DNA of 64,000 nucleotides from CAWAHD01 sp963781785 (GTDB lineage Bacteria; Planctomycetota; Planctomycetia; Isosphaerales; Isosphaeraceae), in NCBI GenBank assembly GCA_963781785.1, contig CAWAHD010000005.1:434001-498000 (forward strand), given 5' to 3'. Shown piece by piece: positions 1 to 9,592 of this stretch. Every line of letters begins with the position of its first letter. The stretch's first letter is position 1. The notes below the pieces were generated by a model that worked only from the letters and a program-made list of their open reading frames with translations, made no database searches and was not told where the DNA came from. Made by a program: the position numbers and the translations under genes.

Positions 1-1618
1 TCGCGTCATGCGTGCGTCATCCAGGTCGTGGAACAGGTTTGCCGTCCGCTGCGCCTGCGCCCGTTGCTGTCCGCTCTGTCGCCGTTCGTCCTGCACCCGC
101 TCTTGCAGACGGGCGTCGGCGGTTCCGGTCCTCAAGGCGGTCTCCGCCTGGTCCAGCGACGCTTCCGCCTGGCGCCACAGCGCCAGGGCGGCGTCCGCCT
201 CCTGGCTCGTCGCGCTCGGCGCCTCGGCAGCCTGCTTGCGCAACTGCTGCGTCTTGATCAGCACCGCGCTCACGGTTTGTTCCGTCTCGGCCCTGCGATC
301 CGACAGCTCTCTGCGACGCGCTGCCTGGTCCTGGAGCGCCCAGCTCACGCCGGCGCCTGCCAGCAGCAACACCAGGGCCGCCGCCGCGGTGATCCGCAGC
401 CCCGCCTTGTGCCGCCGCGTGAACTTGCGGAAGCGATACCAGCTCGACGGCGGGCAGGCAGCCACCGGCTCGTCGTGCAAGTAGCGATCGACGTCCCGCG
501 CCAGCTCGTTGGCCGTCTCGTAGCGGCGGTTGCGGTCCTTGTCGAGCGCCTTCATGACGATCCAGTCGAGCTCGCCACGCAAGAGTCGGCAGAGCCGCTT
601 GGGATCGCTCTGCCGCTCGGCCGAGACCGTCACCGCTGCCTGGCCCAGCGTGCTCAGACGGGTGCTCGGGCTGGGCGGATCCTCTTCCCGGATGATCCGC
701 CGCATTTCGTCGTAGCCCACCGTGCGCATCCGTTCCCTGTCAAACGGCGTAACGCCCGCGAGCAGCTCATACAGGAGCACGCCCAGCGAGTAGATGTCGC
801 TGCGCGTGTCGATGTCCAGGCCGCTCAACTGGGCCTGCTCGGGGCTCATGTACATGCGGCGTGCCGACCATCTGCGCGAAGCCGGTAAAGAGCGTCTTGT
901 CCGTGAGCTGCTGCCCCAGTGCCTTGGCGATGCCGAAGTCGATCACCTTGACGACCGGCACGCCGTCGTGCAGCGTCACCATGACGTTCGAGGGCTTCAA
1001 GTCGCGGTGAATGATGCCCTTGTGGTGCGCGTGCTGCACGGCATGGCAGACGTGTGTGAACAGCACCAGCCGCTCTCGGGTGGTCAGGCGGTTCTGATCG
1101 CAGTAGTCGGTGATCGGCACGCCCTTGACCAGCTCCATGACGAAGTGAGGGCGGCCCGAGCCCGTCTCACCGGCATCGAGCACCCTGGCGATGTTCGGAT
1201 GGTCCATGAGCGCCAGGGCCTGGCGCTCGGCCTCGAAGCGGGCGATCACCTGCCGGGTGTCCATGCCCGGCTTGAGGATCTTGAGGGCCACCTTGCGGCG
1301 GACCGGCTGCTGCTGCTCGGCCATGAACACCAGGCCGAAGCCCCCCTCGCCGATCTGCTCCAGCAGCTTGTAGGGACCGATGATCGTGCCGGGGCGTTCC
1401 CCGATGGCCAGCGGATCGACGGTCGCGAGCGCGGCCGGCCGCGGCGGCTCGTGAAATGAGCCCATCAGGGAGCGCGCACGCAACAGTTTCTCGATTTCGG
1501 CACGGAGCCCTGGATCGCCCGCACAGGCTTGGTCCAGGAAGCCCGGCCACTCTTCCGGCGCGTGCTCTTCAATTGCCGCCAGAAAGATCGATTTGGCCTG
1601 ATTGCACGGATCGCTCAC
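1..1618 (-). pseudogene. Ser/Thr protein kinase A, frameshifted, partial at left edge
   Basis: Membrane Ser/Thr kinase of the planctomycete sigma/kinase type, transcribed leftwards and cut by the window edge. The N-terminal part reads SDPCNQAKSIFLAAIEEHAP, then a kinase domain with glycine loop GEGGFG, VALKILKPGMD lysine, catalytic HRDLKPSN and metal-binding DFG. Near 857 the frame breaks just after MVGTP: one extra base turns the expected MYMSPEQAQ into an unrelated tail, and the proper frame continues to position 1. That continuation holds the rest of the kinase lobe and a membrane segment (about 350-430; LVLLLAGAGVSWA), followed by a charged, probably coiled region. I chose the GTG at 1618, preceded by GTGGGAGC, over the ATG at 1753, which would overlap the sigma gene. 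The substrate is unknown. The frame break may be a real mutation or a sequence error. Confidence 0.85.
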
Positions 1619-1721
1619 GATGTTGCTCCCACGGCACAAGTCCGCTCTGCAGATCAATGCGGATTCTGTCTCCCGTTTTCTCACAGTCTGCCGAAAAAAA
1701 TGAAAGAGAACCGCGCCCGGC

Positions 1722-2288
1722 TCACGACTCCGCGGTTCCGAGAAGCTCGCCATGGAGCCAGGAGCGGGCGTAGTTCCAGTGCCTGTAGGCCGTTGCGGTA
1801 GACATGCGGAGGGCCTTGCCGGCCTCGTCGACGGTCAAGCCGGCGAAGTAGCGCAGCTCGACGAGTTTTGCGGCAGACGGATCCTCGCGGGCCAGCTTCG
1901 CGAGAGCGTCGTCGATCGCCAAGAGCTGGTCGGGAGTGGCGTGGGCGGCCACATCGACGGCGTCAATGTCGACTCTCTTGAGCTTGCCGCCTCGCTTCGC
2001 GCTGCCTTTCTTCCGTGCGTGGTCAACCAGGATGCGCCGCATCGCCTCGGCCGCGGCGGCGAAGAAGTGCCCGCGGCCGTCCCATTGCTGGGCTTGTTCA
2101 ACATCCACAAGCCGGACGAAGGCCTCATGAACCAGGGCCGTGGCCTGGAGTGTCTGGCCCGGCTTTTCCTGGGCCAGCTTGGCCGCCGCCAGCTTCCGCA
2201 GCTCGTCGTAGACCAGTGGTAAGAGCTGCTCGGCGGCTCGGGGATCGCCCTGCTCGATGGCGGACAGAATGCGAGTAACATCGCTCAT
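1722..2288 (-). CDS. ECF sigma factor A (TIGR02999-like)
   Basis: RNA polymerase sigma factor of the extracytoplasmic-function type, 188 codons from ATG at 2288 (MSDVTRILSAIEQGD). Region 2 carries LLPLVYDELRKLAAAKL and RGHFFAAAAEAMRRILVDHA, the hallmark of the planctomycete family known as TIGR02999. Region 4 ends with LRYFAGLTVDEAGKALRMS and a helix-turn-helix. The gene lies about 100 bases upstream of kinase A on the same strand. Such pairs are thought to couple a surface signal sensed through the kinase to transcription, but no partner or target can be read from the sequence. The frame is open further upstream to 2690, but the homology begins at 2288. The frame is intact. Confidence 0.92.
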   Translation of the reverse strand: MSDVTRILSAIEQGDPRAAEQLLPLVYDELRKLAAAKLAQEKPGQTLQATALVHEAFVRLVDVEQAQQWDGRGHFFAAAAEAMRRILVDHARKKGSAKRGGKLKRVDIDAVDVAAHATPDQLLAIDDALAKLAREDPSAAKLVELRYFAGLTVDEAGKALRMSTATAYRHWNYARSWLHGELLGTAES

Positions 2289-2628
2289 CGGCGGCACCAA
2301 AAGGGCGAAAGGCTCGTTGGACCAACCTCTCCCAACCCCCGGGAGCCTGGCCCGAGACCGTTGCCCGGTCGATGCGTCTCGCCCGTTGACGCGCCTGGTC
2401 CTTTCCGCAATCGAGAAGCCACTCTCTGATCGTACCACCCGCCAGGCGATAAATCTCGGACGGATCGGACGCGGCGGCCGGATTGCGCATTTTGAGCTCA
2501 CGGTCGGCTCATGGTTGCGAGCGCTCGATCGCGGTATAAGAGATCGACGAACCGAAGGGACGCAGTTCCTGCATCCAGTTCGTTCACGCGATGACCAACC
2601 ACTCTCTCGGAGGATCGCAAAGCGACCA
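2289..2628. other. Divergent intergenic region
   Basis: About 340 bases between the leftward sigma factor A and the rightward DUF47 gene. Open frames here are extensions of the flanking genes without family character. It should hold the promoters of both genes, but I see no convincing -35/-10 pair. Confidence 0.5.
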
Positions 2629-3278
2629 ATGTGGATCGACCGGGCCGTAAAATGGTTGTTACCCAGGGAGGAGCATTTCTTCGACCTCATCGAGCGCGGC
2701 GCCGCGCGTGCTCACGAGATCAGCGCCCTGCTCGGTCGACTGCTGCGCAGCCACGTCCCACGCCGACCGTGAGGCGATCGTCGAGAGAATGCGCGAGGTC
2801 GAGCACGAGGCCGACCGCGTCATCGCCGAGATGTACGAGGCGCTCAATCGCACCTTCGTCACCCCGCTCGATCGCTCGGATATCTACTCCCTGGCCGCGT
2901 CGCTCGAGGAGGTCGCTGACGCCGTGTTCGCCACGGCCTTGCAGTTCGTGGTCCACGCGATGGAGGACCTTCCCGCGGGAAGCCGCGAGCTGGCGGCCCT
3001 GGTCCTCCAGTCGTGTGACGTCATTAAGACGGCGGTGACCGAGCTCCGCGACATGAAGAACGCCGCCCGGCATCCGCGAGCGGTGCGAGTTGCTCGACCG
3101 TCTGGAAAGCGAGGGGGACCGGATCTATCGCACGCAGCTCGCCGCGATGTTCCGGACCGAGACCGACGCCATCCGGCTGATCAAGCACAAAGAGTTCCTC
3201 GAGGGCCTCGAGCGGGCGCTCGACGCCTGCGAAGACGTGGGCGGCGCCCTGCGGACCATCGTCATCAAGAACGCCTGA
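2629..3278 (+). pseudogene. DUF47/PhoU-like phosphate transport accessory protein, two frame breaks
   Basis: Helical PhoU-related protein (DUF47) that usually accompanies a PiT transporter. It starts at ATG 2629 (MWIDRAVKWLLPREEHFFDL), about 16 bases after GGAGG. The frame breaks near 2755, where one surplus C precedes HADREAIVERMREVEHEADR. It breaks again near 3075, where one surplus base precedes IRERCELLDRLESEGDR. The three pieces join into a normal DUF47 protein of about 216 residues ending RTIVIKNA. The family signature, two similar halves with E-xxx-D/E repeats (EVEHEADR and LESEGDRIY), is present. The stop lies nine bases before the PiT start, so the two form an operon. Two single-base surpluses in one short gene favour sequence error or recent decay over function loss selected long ago. 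Confidence 0.85.
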
Positions 3279-3287
3279 GGCCCGCCG

Positions 3288-4299
3288 TTGAACACCGCCC
3301 TGCTGATCCTCGTGCTGGTGGTCGTCGCGGCGCTGGCCTTCGACTACATCAACGGCTTCCACGACGCGGCCAACGCCGTGGCGACCGTCGTGAGCACCGG
3401 CGTGTTGCCCTTGCGCACGGCCATCCTGCTGGCCGCTCTCTTGAATTTCGCCGGCGCCCTGACCGGCACGGCCGTGGCCGCGACGATCGGCAAGGGGCTC
3501 ATCGAGCCGAGTGCGGTCACCCAGGTCGTCGTCCTGTCGGCGCTTTTGGGGGCGATCCTCTGGAACCTGGTCACCTGGTACTTCGGCATCCCGTCCTCCT
3601 CGTCCCACGCTCTGGTCGGCGGCCTGGTCGGTTCCGCGGCTGGCGCACGCGGGGGGCGGCTCGATCCGGTACGACGGACTGATCAAGGTCATCGAAAGCC
3701 TCGTCGTCAGCCCACTGGTGGGGTTCGCCATCGGGTTCGTGCTCATGGTCGCCATCGTGTGGGCCTGCCAGGGGCGGAGCCCGTTACGGCTGTCGGGGAC
3801 ATTCCGCCGGCTCCAGATCGCCTCGGCCGGGTTCATGGCCCTGTCGCACGGCAGCAACGACGCCCAGAAGACGATGGGCATCATCGCGATGAGCCTGGCC
3901 CTCTACTCCGGCGGATCGCAGGCCGGCGCGCACTTCCACGTTCCGCTCTGGGTAATGGTGGCTTGTGCGGTGGCGATGGGCGCGGGCACGATGTCCGGCG
4001 GCGTCCGGATCATCAAGACGATGGGCACGAAGATCATCGAGCTGAAGCCGGTCGACGGGTTCGCGGCCGAGACCAGCGCGGCAGTGACAATCCTGGCAGC
4101 CTCGCACCTCGGTCTGCCGGTCTCGACGACGCACGTCTTGAGCGGGGCAATCATGGGGGTCGGTTCGAGCCGGCGGGTCTCCGCGGTGCGGTGGGGCGTG
4201 ACCGTGCGGATCATGTGGGCCTGGGTTTTGACGATCCCGGTCAGCGCGGCGGTGGCGTGGGCTTCGTACCAGCTTCTTCGTCTGGCTCTTGCGACGTGA
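3288..4299 (+). pseudogene. pit: PiT-family inorganic phosphate transporter, one frame break
   Basis: Low-affinity phosphate permease of the PiT/SLC20 family in the inner membrane, about 337 residues with roughly ten hydrophobic helices. It starts at TTG 3288 (MNTALLILVLVVVAALAF), nine bases after the DUF47 stop. Both inverted half-signatures are visible: FDYINGFHDAANAVAT near the N-terminus and ALSHGSNDAQKTMGII in the second half. So are the paired loops GIPSSSSHALVGG and GLPVSTTHVLSGAIMG. Near 3640 the frame breaks by one surplus base between GGLVGSA and LAHAGGGSIRYDG; the second piece runs to the stop at 4299. The central hydrophilic loop is short, as in bacterial PiT proteins. Read with the DUF47 gene, this is a two-gene phosphate uptake unit. 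Confidence 0.88.
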
Positions 4300-4589
4300 G
4301 TTTCTGTTCGAACCGTCGGTGTCAGCTCATCTTTCCGACTGGAAAAATGAACCGACACCAATATCGTACAGGCGTTGCGCCTATTTCAAACCCGTTGTGC
4401 CGGTCGCGACGAGGGCGACCAGCGTCGGAGCGATCTCCTGGATCGGCAGCGATTCACAGACAGCGTTGAGCCGGACGGCGAATTCAGCCGTTCCATTCAA
4501 GCCGGGCTTGCCGCAGTCCCGTGACGGCTGGTCCATAGCATTCCCCGAAGTTATGGTCACCGGATTGCCGCTGCGGGCTCGCCACGATC
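4300..4589. other. Convergent intergenic stretch
   Basis: Just under 300 bases between the stop of the phosphate transporter and the stop of the leftward dockerin tail. No gene or clear hairpin was recognised. Confidence 0.5.
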
Positions 4590-5219
4590 TCATCCCAGCG
4601 ACAAGCCGGTGCCCAGCTTGTGATTTTTTGCCCGCGTCGCCAGCATCAGGTCAATCACCGTCACAGCGCCGGAGCCCGTGACGTCAGCACTCAAAGGCGT
4701 CCAGCCCACGGGGGACGTCGTGCCAATCTCAGCGGCGATCTCGTTCAAGTCGTTATCGTCAACGATCCCATCGCCGTTGACATCTCCCAGCAGCCGGTAG
4801 AAGTGATGCACCGCGACCTGACCGTTGGGCAATTTGATGTCCACTTCGTAGTAGCCGTCGGCAGCCGTCGTGTTGGGATTGCCGCCGATGCCACCTGAGC
4901 CGAAGTCGATCTCGATCGCATGGTCGATCACGTCGAGGACAGTCGGGCTGCTTAGCGAAACGGGGGTCTTGCTCGACAAATCGCCGTTCAGGTCGTACTT
5001 GTACATCAGGATGTCGGGCGATGACGTCGTCATCGAATTGATAATCGAAGTCAGCGCGCTGCCGCTCTGGCTGTTGCTCTCGTTGAACGTCAGGTCGAGG
5101 TAGCGAATATAAGACCGGCTCGGGCTGTCGTGCTCGACTTTGAAGCCGGTCACCTGGAGCTGGCCCGGTGAGGTGAGCGCTGCGAATGTCTCCTGGAAGG
5201 TCACGTTGGGGCTGGATGG
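4590..5219 (-). pseudogene. C-terminal dockerin-like tail of the giant surface protein, severed by a mobile element
   Basis: About 210 codons open from the left end of the 4.47-kb element (PSSPNVTFQETFAALTSPG) to the stop at 4590. After a beta-rich stretch typical of planctomycete C-termini (YEVDIKLPNGQVAVHHFYRL) comes a dockerin type I-like pair. The first is GDVNGDGIVDDNDLNEIAAE, with calcium-loop aspartates and asparagine. The second is weaker, ADVTGSGAVTVIDLMLATRA. There is no start codon of its own; upstream sequence is element DNA. On the other side of the element the giant gene ends mid-domain (SYPITGIYAS), in the same phase, so I read this as its missing C-terminus. In planctomycetes such repeats presumably anchor or pair surface proteins; no cohesin is visible here. 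Confidence 0.75.
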
Positions 5220-5254
5220 TGTGCCCCCACCATTATTCGTGCAGCGATTGGGCG

Positions 5255-6794
5255 TCAAAATGCCGGAGTAATTCGTCTCCTCGTGACATGAAGGAGACCG
5301 AGCTGCTCGAGGACGGGTTGCGCCGCGATCCGCTCGATCTCGGCTTGGGGGTAATGCGAGAGCGCGGCTGCTGGGTCGATCATGCGCTGTTCCAGGACAG
5401 TCGCGATCTCGCTCCTTAAATGTTGCCACATGTTTTTGCGTCTGTCCAGTGACAAAACGGCGCGCACCGCCCAGGTTTCTTCCGGAGTCAGTCCCGTCGG
5501 TCCCCATGGCCGACTCAGTCGGTTGGCGCGAAGACGCGCGATCAGGAGATCGTCGCTCGTCCAGAAGTCGCGGTGACCCGCTTGATCGGCAACGTGCGCG
5601 GTCAACTCCTTGAGCGTGCGGTTGGCACGCTCGCAGCCGCCGTTGTACGGGGCACAGTACGGCGGCGAGTACAAAGTGAACACCTCCCGGCCGAGCAAGA
5701 ATCGCTTCGTCAGATGGGCGCGGAACGCCGGACCGTTGTCACATTTCATGACCAGCGGCGCACCGTGCTCCTCAAACAAATCGGCCAGCGATTCCACCAC
5801 GGTTGCCGCGTCTTCGCGCCACCGCCAGCCAGAGCAACTGCTGTCGACTCGCCAGGTCACGCACATTCAAAATCGCGGGGAAGCTACCGTCGATCAGGTA
5901 GGGGGGATGAGTGAAATCCATCGCCCACACGCTGCCTCCACAGAGCCACTCCAGCCGACACCGTTCCTCGACGTGCTCTTGACGCCACCCCACGCGATAT
6001 CCCGCTCTGAGCTCAGCCAGTTCGGCGCGCGCGACATCGGGATACTCGGCCTGGAGACTCGATAGGCTGATGCTCGGGCCGTGTAGTTCCAAAAAGCCGG
6101 TGACCTCGGCTTGGCGCTCGACCGGGGCGATTTGCGGTGGCCGCCCCCGTGGGCGCGGCGCCAGCCGATCTGTGCCCCAACCCCGATCCCAATGCCACAA
6201 GGTACGCGGTGAGAGACCAAGAGCACCGGCCGTCTCCTCCGTCGACCAGCCGTGGCCACGCGCGTAACGGCGAAACGCAACCGACCGTTTTCGCAGATCG
6301 CGCTCGCTCCATCGGCGCCATGATTGGCGATCCCAACCGCGGCGCGGTACCTCACGGTTGTCGGGCGTTGGCACACGTTCGGCCTGACTGGCGCGATCGT
6401 CCAGTGGCAGCGAGTCTCGGCGACATGCCTCGACCGCCGCCTGACCGGCCCGCGCCTCACCACGCGCACACGGCGGCGTGCCGGCTGAATGGCCAAGGGG
6501 GTCTCCCGCGGTGGTCATCGTCCAGCCCGGCATGGCGGTCGCGATCGACAAGAGCGCGGCACCATCGTTGCCGACCCACGCGCTCGCGATGCTGCGGTCG
6601 TGACGACGTGCCGGATCGCTGGTCTCGTCGACCACGACCGCCGCAGTTTGGCTCTCAAGTTCGAACTCGAAGTCGGTGTCGTCCCGAGCGTCTCCGGCTA
6701 CGGCGTCCCGGAACAGATCGGAATTCGTGGAGGCTTTCCTGGCCTCATGGTCTCGGTGAGGGGCGCTGCTTGCATCTTCTACTGGATCCCTCAC
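5255..6794 (-). pseudogene. Second DDE transposase (OrfB-like) of element copy 1, frameshifted
   Basis: Integrase-core transposase of the IS3/IS481 type. It begins at GTG 6794 in a GTGA overlap with the stop of the preceding small gene. The N-terminal 130 residues look poorly conserved; then come an HTH (STEETAGALGLSPRTLWHWD), the first catalytic aspartate (SVWAMDFTHPP), the second (MKCDNGPAFRAHL) and the glutamate (PYNGGCERANRTLKEL). Near 5815 the frame breaks after LLWLAVA and resumes at EDAATVVESLADLFEEHG, running to the stop at 5255. Copy 2 is broken at the same place but in a different phase, and once more downstream. Neither copy as given encodes a continuous protein. Confidence 0.82.
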
Positions 6795-7192
6795 CGACTC
6801 GCTTTTTTTGCGGCTTGCTTGAGCTGCGGCTTGGGCCGAGACAGACCTTGGCGCGCCAGCTCCGCCCGTAACTGGGCCCCTCTCAGCTCCAGCTCCAACC
6901 GCTCAACTTTTTGTTCCAGATTCGCGATCTGTTGTTGCTCGGGCGTTTTCTCCGCCGAGGGACGCCGGCCGGGTGATCCCGGTTCCAGGGTTTTCACCCA
7001 GCGCTTCAGGCTCTCGTGCTTGAGATCGAAGAACCAAGACTCCTCGATTCCCAGATCGGCGCACGCGTCGGCGACGTTGATCTCCCCTGCGAGATTGGCC
7101 AGGATCACCCGCAGCCGGGTCTTGGCTACGGGTGATCCTGCCAGACGGTCGACTTGGTCAGCGATGCTCAATGGCTTTCGGCCGGCCGGCAT
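6791..7192 (-). CDS. Small HTH/coiled-coil protein (OrfA-like) of element copy 1
   Basis: 133 codons from ATG 7192 (MPAGRKPLSIADQVDRLAG), preceded at good spacing by GGAGGG. Residues about 25-60 form a helix-turn-helix (GEINVADACADLGIEESWFF). Residues about 85-115 are a heptad-rich coiled coil (IANLEQKVERLELEL). This architecture matches IS3 OrfA, a DNA-binding partner of the transposase. The last codons contain seven consecutive A residues (6803-6809 on the complementary strand) just before the stop, and the next gene lies in the -1 frame. The start overlaps the end of the preceding gene by about 35 bases. The frame is intact in both copies. Confidence 0.75.
   Translation of the reverse strand: MPAGRKPLSIADQVDRLAGSPVAKTRLRVILANLAGEINVADACADLGIEESWFFDLKHESLKRWVKTLEPGSPGRRPSAEKTPEQQQIANLEQKVERLELELRGAQLRAELARQGLSRPKPQLKQAAKKASR
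6803..6809 (-). promoter_or_regulatory. Candidate -1 frameshift slippery tract (A7), copy 1
   Basis: Read on the minus strand the tract is GCA AAA AAA GCG in the OrfA-like frame, three codons before its stop. A -1 slip leads into AGC GAG TCG GTG AGG, which is the frame of the following transposase, with no intervening stop. IS3 elements make their active fusion transposase this way. Whether slippage occurs here is inference. Confidence 0.5.
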
Positions 7193-7855
7193 GGATAGAC
7201 CCTCCGTGATCGCCCTGCGCTTCGGAGCGGATCGTCTCCAACGCCGCTGGTCGATTCCCATCGCCAGCGGGCCCCGCCGCAGGGGGTTTCCCAACGGGTC
7301 CTTGTACCGCAGCCGGCCCTTCCTTGCCAGGTGAATCCGCGGTTTGCAGCAACCGCGCGGCGCGGAGTGCTCGCACGCACGGTTTCCGCCGCCGCCGTTT
7401 GGTTCCGCTGGACGCTTCCTGCGTTTTGCTGGCCGCCGGCGCCAGCCCCAACGCGCGTTGAGTGGTTCGGGCTAGCGCCTGATGGCGAGCGAGCTCACGC
7501 CGACTGACAGACAGCTCGCGCTCCAGGCGAGCCAGCCGCCGGTCGGTCGAGACCGTGCGCCCAACCGGACGGGGCTCACACGCCCAGATCAGCCCTCGAA
7601 TGGCTCGCTGCTCCAGGAGATAGTAGCGCGGCAACCGGATTCCCAGCGCCGTCGCGGCACCAGCGGGAGTCCGCACTCCGGCCAGCACTTCGAGGACCAG
7701 AGCCGCGGCGCGTCTGGCTTCAGGGCCGATGTGCGGGGCTTGGGGACAATCCGCCGTCAGTTGCCGCCGGTAGGTTCCGCGCGATCGCTGCGCCGCGGCT
7801 TCCTTTTGTCGAGCGCCGGGCCGTGCGGCCGGGCCGAGGCAGGGTTCGCCGTCAT
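7158..7855 (-). pseudogene. HTH/coiled-coil accessory protein of element copy 1, frameshifted
   Basis: Corresponds to the intact 232-codon gene of copy 2 (40656-41354). The ATG at 7855 overlaps the stop of the first transposase as ATGA, suggesting translational coupling. The protein starts MTANPASARPHG. It has a helix-turn-helix-like stretch (GVRTPAGAATALGIRLPRYY) and a predicted coiled coil (RRLARLERELSVSRREL), then a basic tail. Near 7817 this copy lacks one base relative to copy 2, which breaks the frame after about 13 codons; the long frame from about 7815 to 7158 remains open. The function is not known. Position and architecture suggest a DNA-binding partner of transposition. Confidence 0.6.
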
Positions 7856-9592
7856 GGCTTGCCTCCTTCCTCGTTCGCTGTCTCGTCCGGCGTCGCCAGC
7901 GGGGGCCCTTGCGGCGGCAGCTCTTCGTGCGTCTGTGCCGGCACATCGCCGAGCAGTCCGGCGGCCGGAGAGCCATCCGGGCAGATGGCCTTGGGCATCG
8001 CGGCTGAGTCCGCAGGAGCGGCTGGCGGCACCAGATCCACTTCTTGTCGAACGCCCCCTTCGCGCGTCAGGAACACGCGCTCGCCTTCGGCATGCAGGCT
8101 GAAATTCTTGCCGCCCAGTTGGCCTGTCACGTAGAACGGGGGCTTGGGCAAGCCGTTGCGAGCCAGCTCCAGTGCGTTGGCGGCGACCCGATCTTTGAGG
8201 GTCAGGAGGACCTCGGGAGCCGCCCCGAAAAACCGGTCCGCCGGCACCAGGCCGTCGATCCCGCTGTGGGTGCGCTGGAAGTTATACCAGTCGATGAAGT
8301 GGCCGATCCGCGCGGGCGTCGGCCAGATCGAGGAACACAGCCGTCTCCACGCACTCGCGCCAGAGCGTTCCCCAGAACCGCTCGATCTTGCCCAAGGTCT
8401 GAGGATGGCGCGGCGCGGCCACGATCTGGCGGATGCCGCGCCCTTTGAGCTCCTTCTGGAAAGCGCTCTCGCCCCGCCAGGTCACGTACTGAGCGCCATT
8501 GTCGGTGAGGATTTCCTCGGGGACTCCGTAGGCCGCGATGCCCGCACGGAGAACCTCCAGCACCAGGGCCGTCGACTGGCTGGCGTGCAGACCGAAGCTG
8601 ACGATGAACCGACTGTGGTCGTCGAGGAAGGCAACCAGGTAGACCCGCCGGTTCTGCCGCTTGAGCACGAAGGTGAACAGGTCGGTTTGCCAGAGCTGGC
8701 TGGGCCTGGCCCGCTCGAAGAAGCGGACCTTGTCGGGATGAGGTCGTGTGGGGGTTTCCTGCAACTGGTAGCCCGCCTCATGAAGCACACGGGCGACCGC
8801 TGGCGGGCTGGCCGGCAGTGCCGGGCCGCGCACCAGCATCTGGCTGATTCGCTCGCATCCCCAGTCGGGATGCGCCTGCTTGAGCAAGAGGATGGTGCGT
8901 TTGGTCAGGTCGGGCAAGCGGCTTCCTTCGCGGGCGCCTCGAGGCTGTTCGAGCAAGCCGGCCGGTCCCTGTTGGGTGAACCGCTGTTTCCAGGCATAGA
9001 GCGTATGCTTGGAGACGCCCACCAATGTTGCGAAATCCTTGGCGGGCAAGCCGCTGCGCTGCCAGCAGTCGAGGATCATGAGTCGCTGCTGGGGATTGTA
9101 CGCCGCCGGCTTCACCTCCTCGGGTCGAGCCAGCCGCCGGCCGCGTTGCGTGCGTCTTTTGCCGGTCGGCAGCCCGAGCCCTTGCCGCCTGAGCTCAGCG
9201 ACCGGGTCGAACTGGGCCGGCGGGCTGTCGAATTCGTTGGTCGGAACCCCGGAGGGCTCGTCCGCCTCCACACCGAGGTCGTCCCGGGCAGGCGACTGCG
9301 GGGCGTCTCCAAACTCCGGAGCGGTCTCATCCCCACGATCGGGCAGGCCCGGCGGCTCGGGTGTACGTTCATCGGGATGGACCGTCTCGGCAATCGAGGC
9401 GTCCGCATTCTCCGATTTCGTGTCGATTGCTTCCGGAAATGTGATGAGGTCAATCTGGGAATCGACCGCGTCCGGTTCACCTTCCGCCGCCGGATCATTC
9501 TTTAAATCGGATGTCGGCCGGACCAATTCTTCAGGCGGCCGTTCGCCAGGCGCGCCTCGACCACTCCACCACCGATTCCACTCGTTCCACAT
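7852..9592 (-). pseudogene. First DDE transposase of element copy 1, with a frame break shared by both copies
   Basis: Integrase-type transposase starting at ATG 9592 (MWNEWNRWW), preceded by GAGGAGCAA. After a 150-residue acidic, low-complexity region comes an HTH (SGLPAKDFATLVGVSKHTLY). A winged-helix region follows (HPDWGCERISQMLV), then an rve core with D at WQTDLFTFVLKRQ, D at ILTDNGAQY and E at QTLGKIERFWGTL. Near 8311 the frame shifts by one base between FLDLADAR and RIGHFIDWYNFQRTHSGIDG. The second frame continues through a C-terminal extension (FYVTGQLGGKNFSLHAEG) to the stop at 7852. The same break occurs at the equivalent base in copy 2 (near 41810). It resembles IS481/IS3-type transposases with an unusual N-terminal extension. 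Confidence 0.82.

Noticed and set aside
8305..8320. Classical -1 programmed frameshift in the first transposase
   Set aside because: The change needed is +1 (or one surplus base) in a GCCCGCGCGG context without an A-rich slippery heptamer, so the usual IS mechanism does not apply. It is kept only as a shared break.
8144..9505. Open frame of 453 codons on the plus strand in element copy 1 (and its twin in copy 2)
   Set aside because: Antisense to the first DDE transposase. It has no domain of its own.
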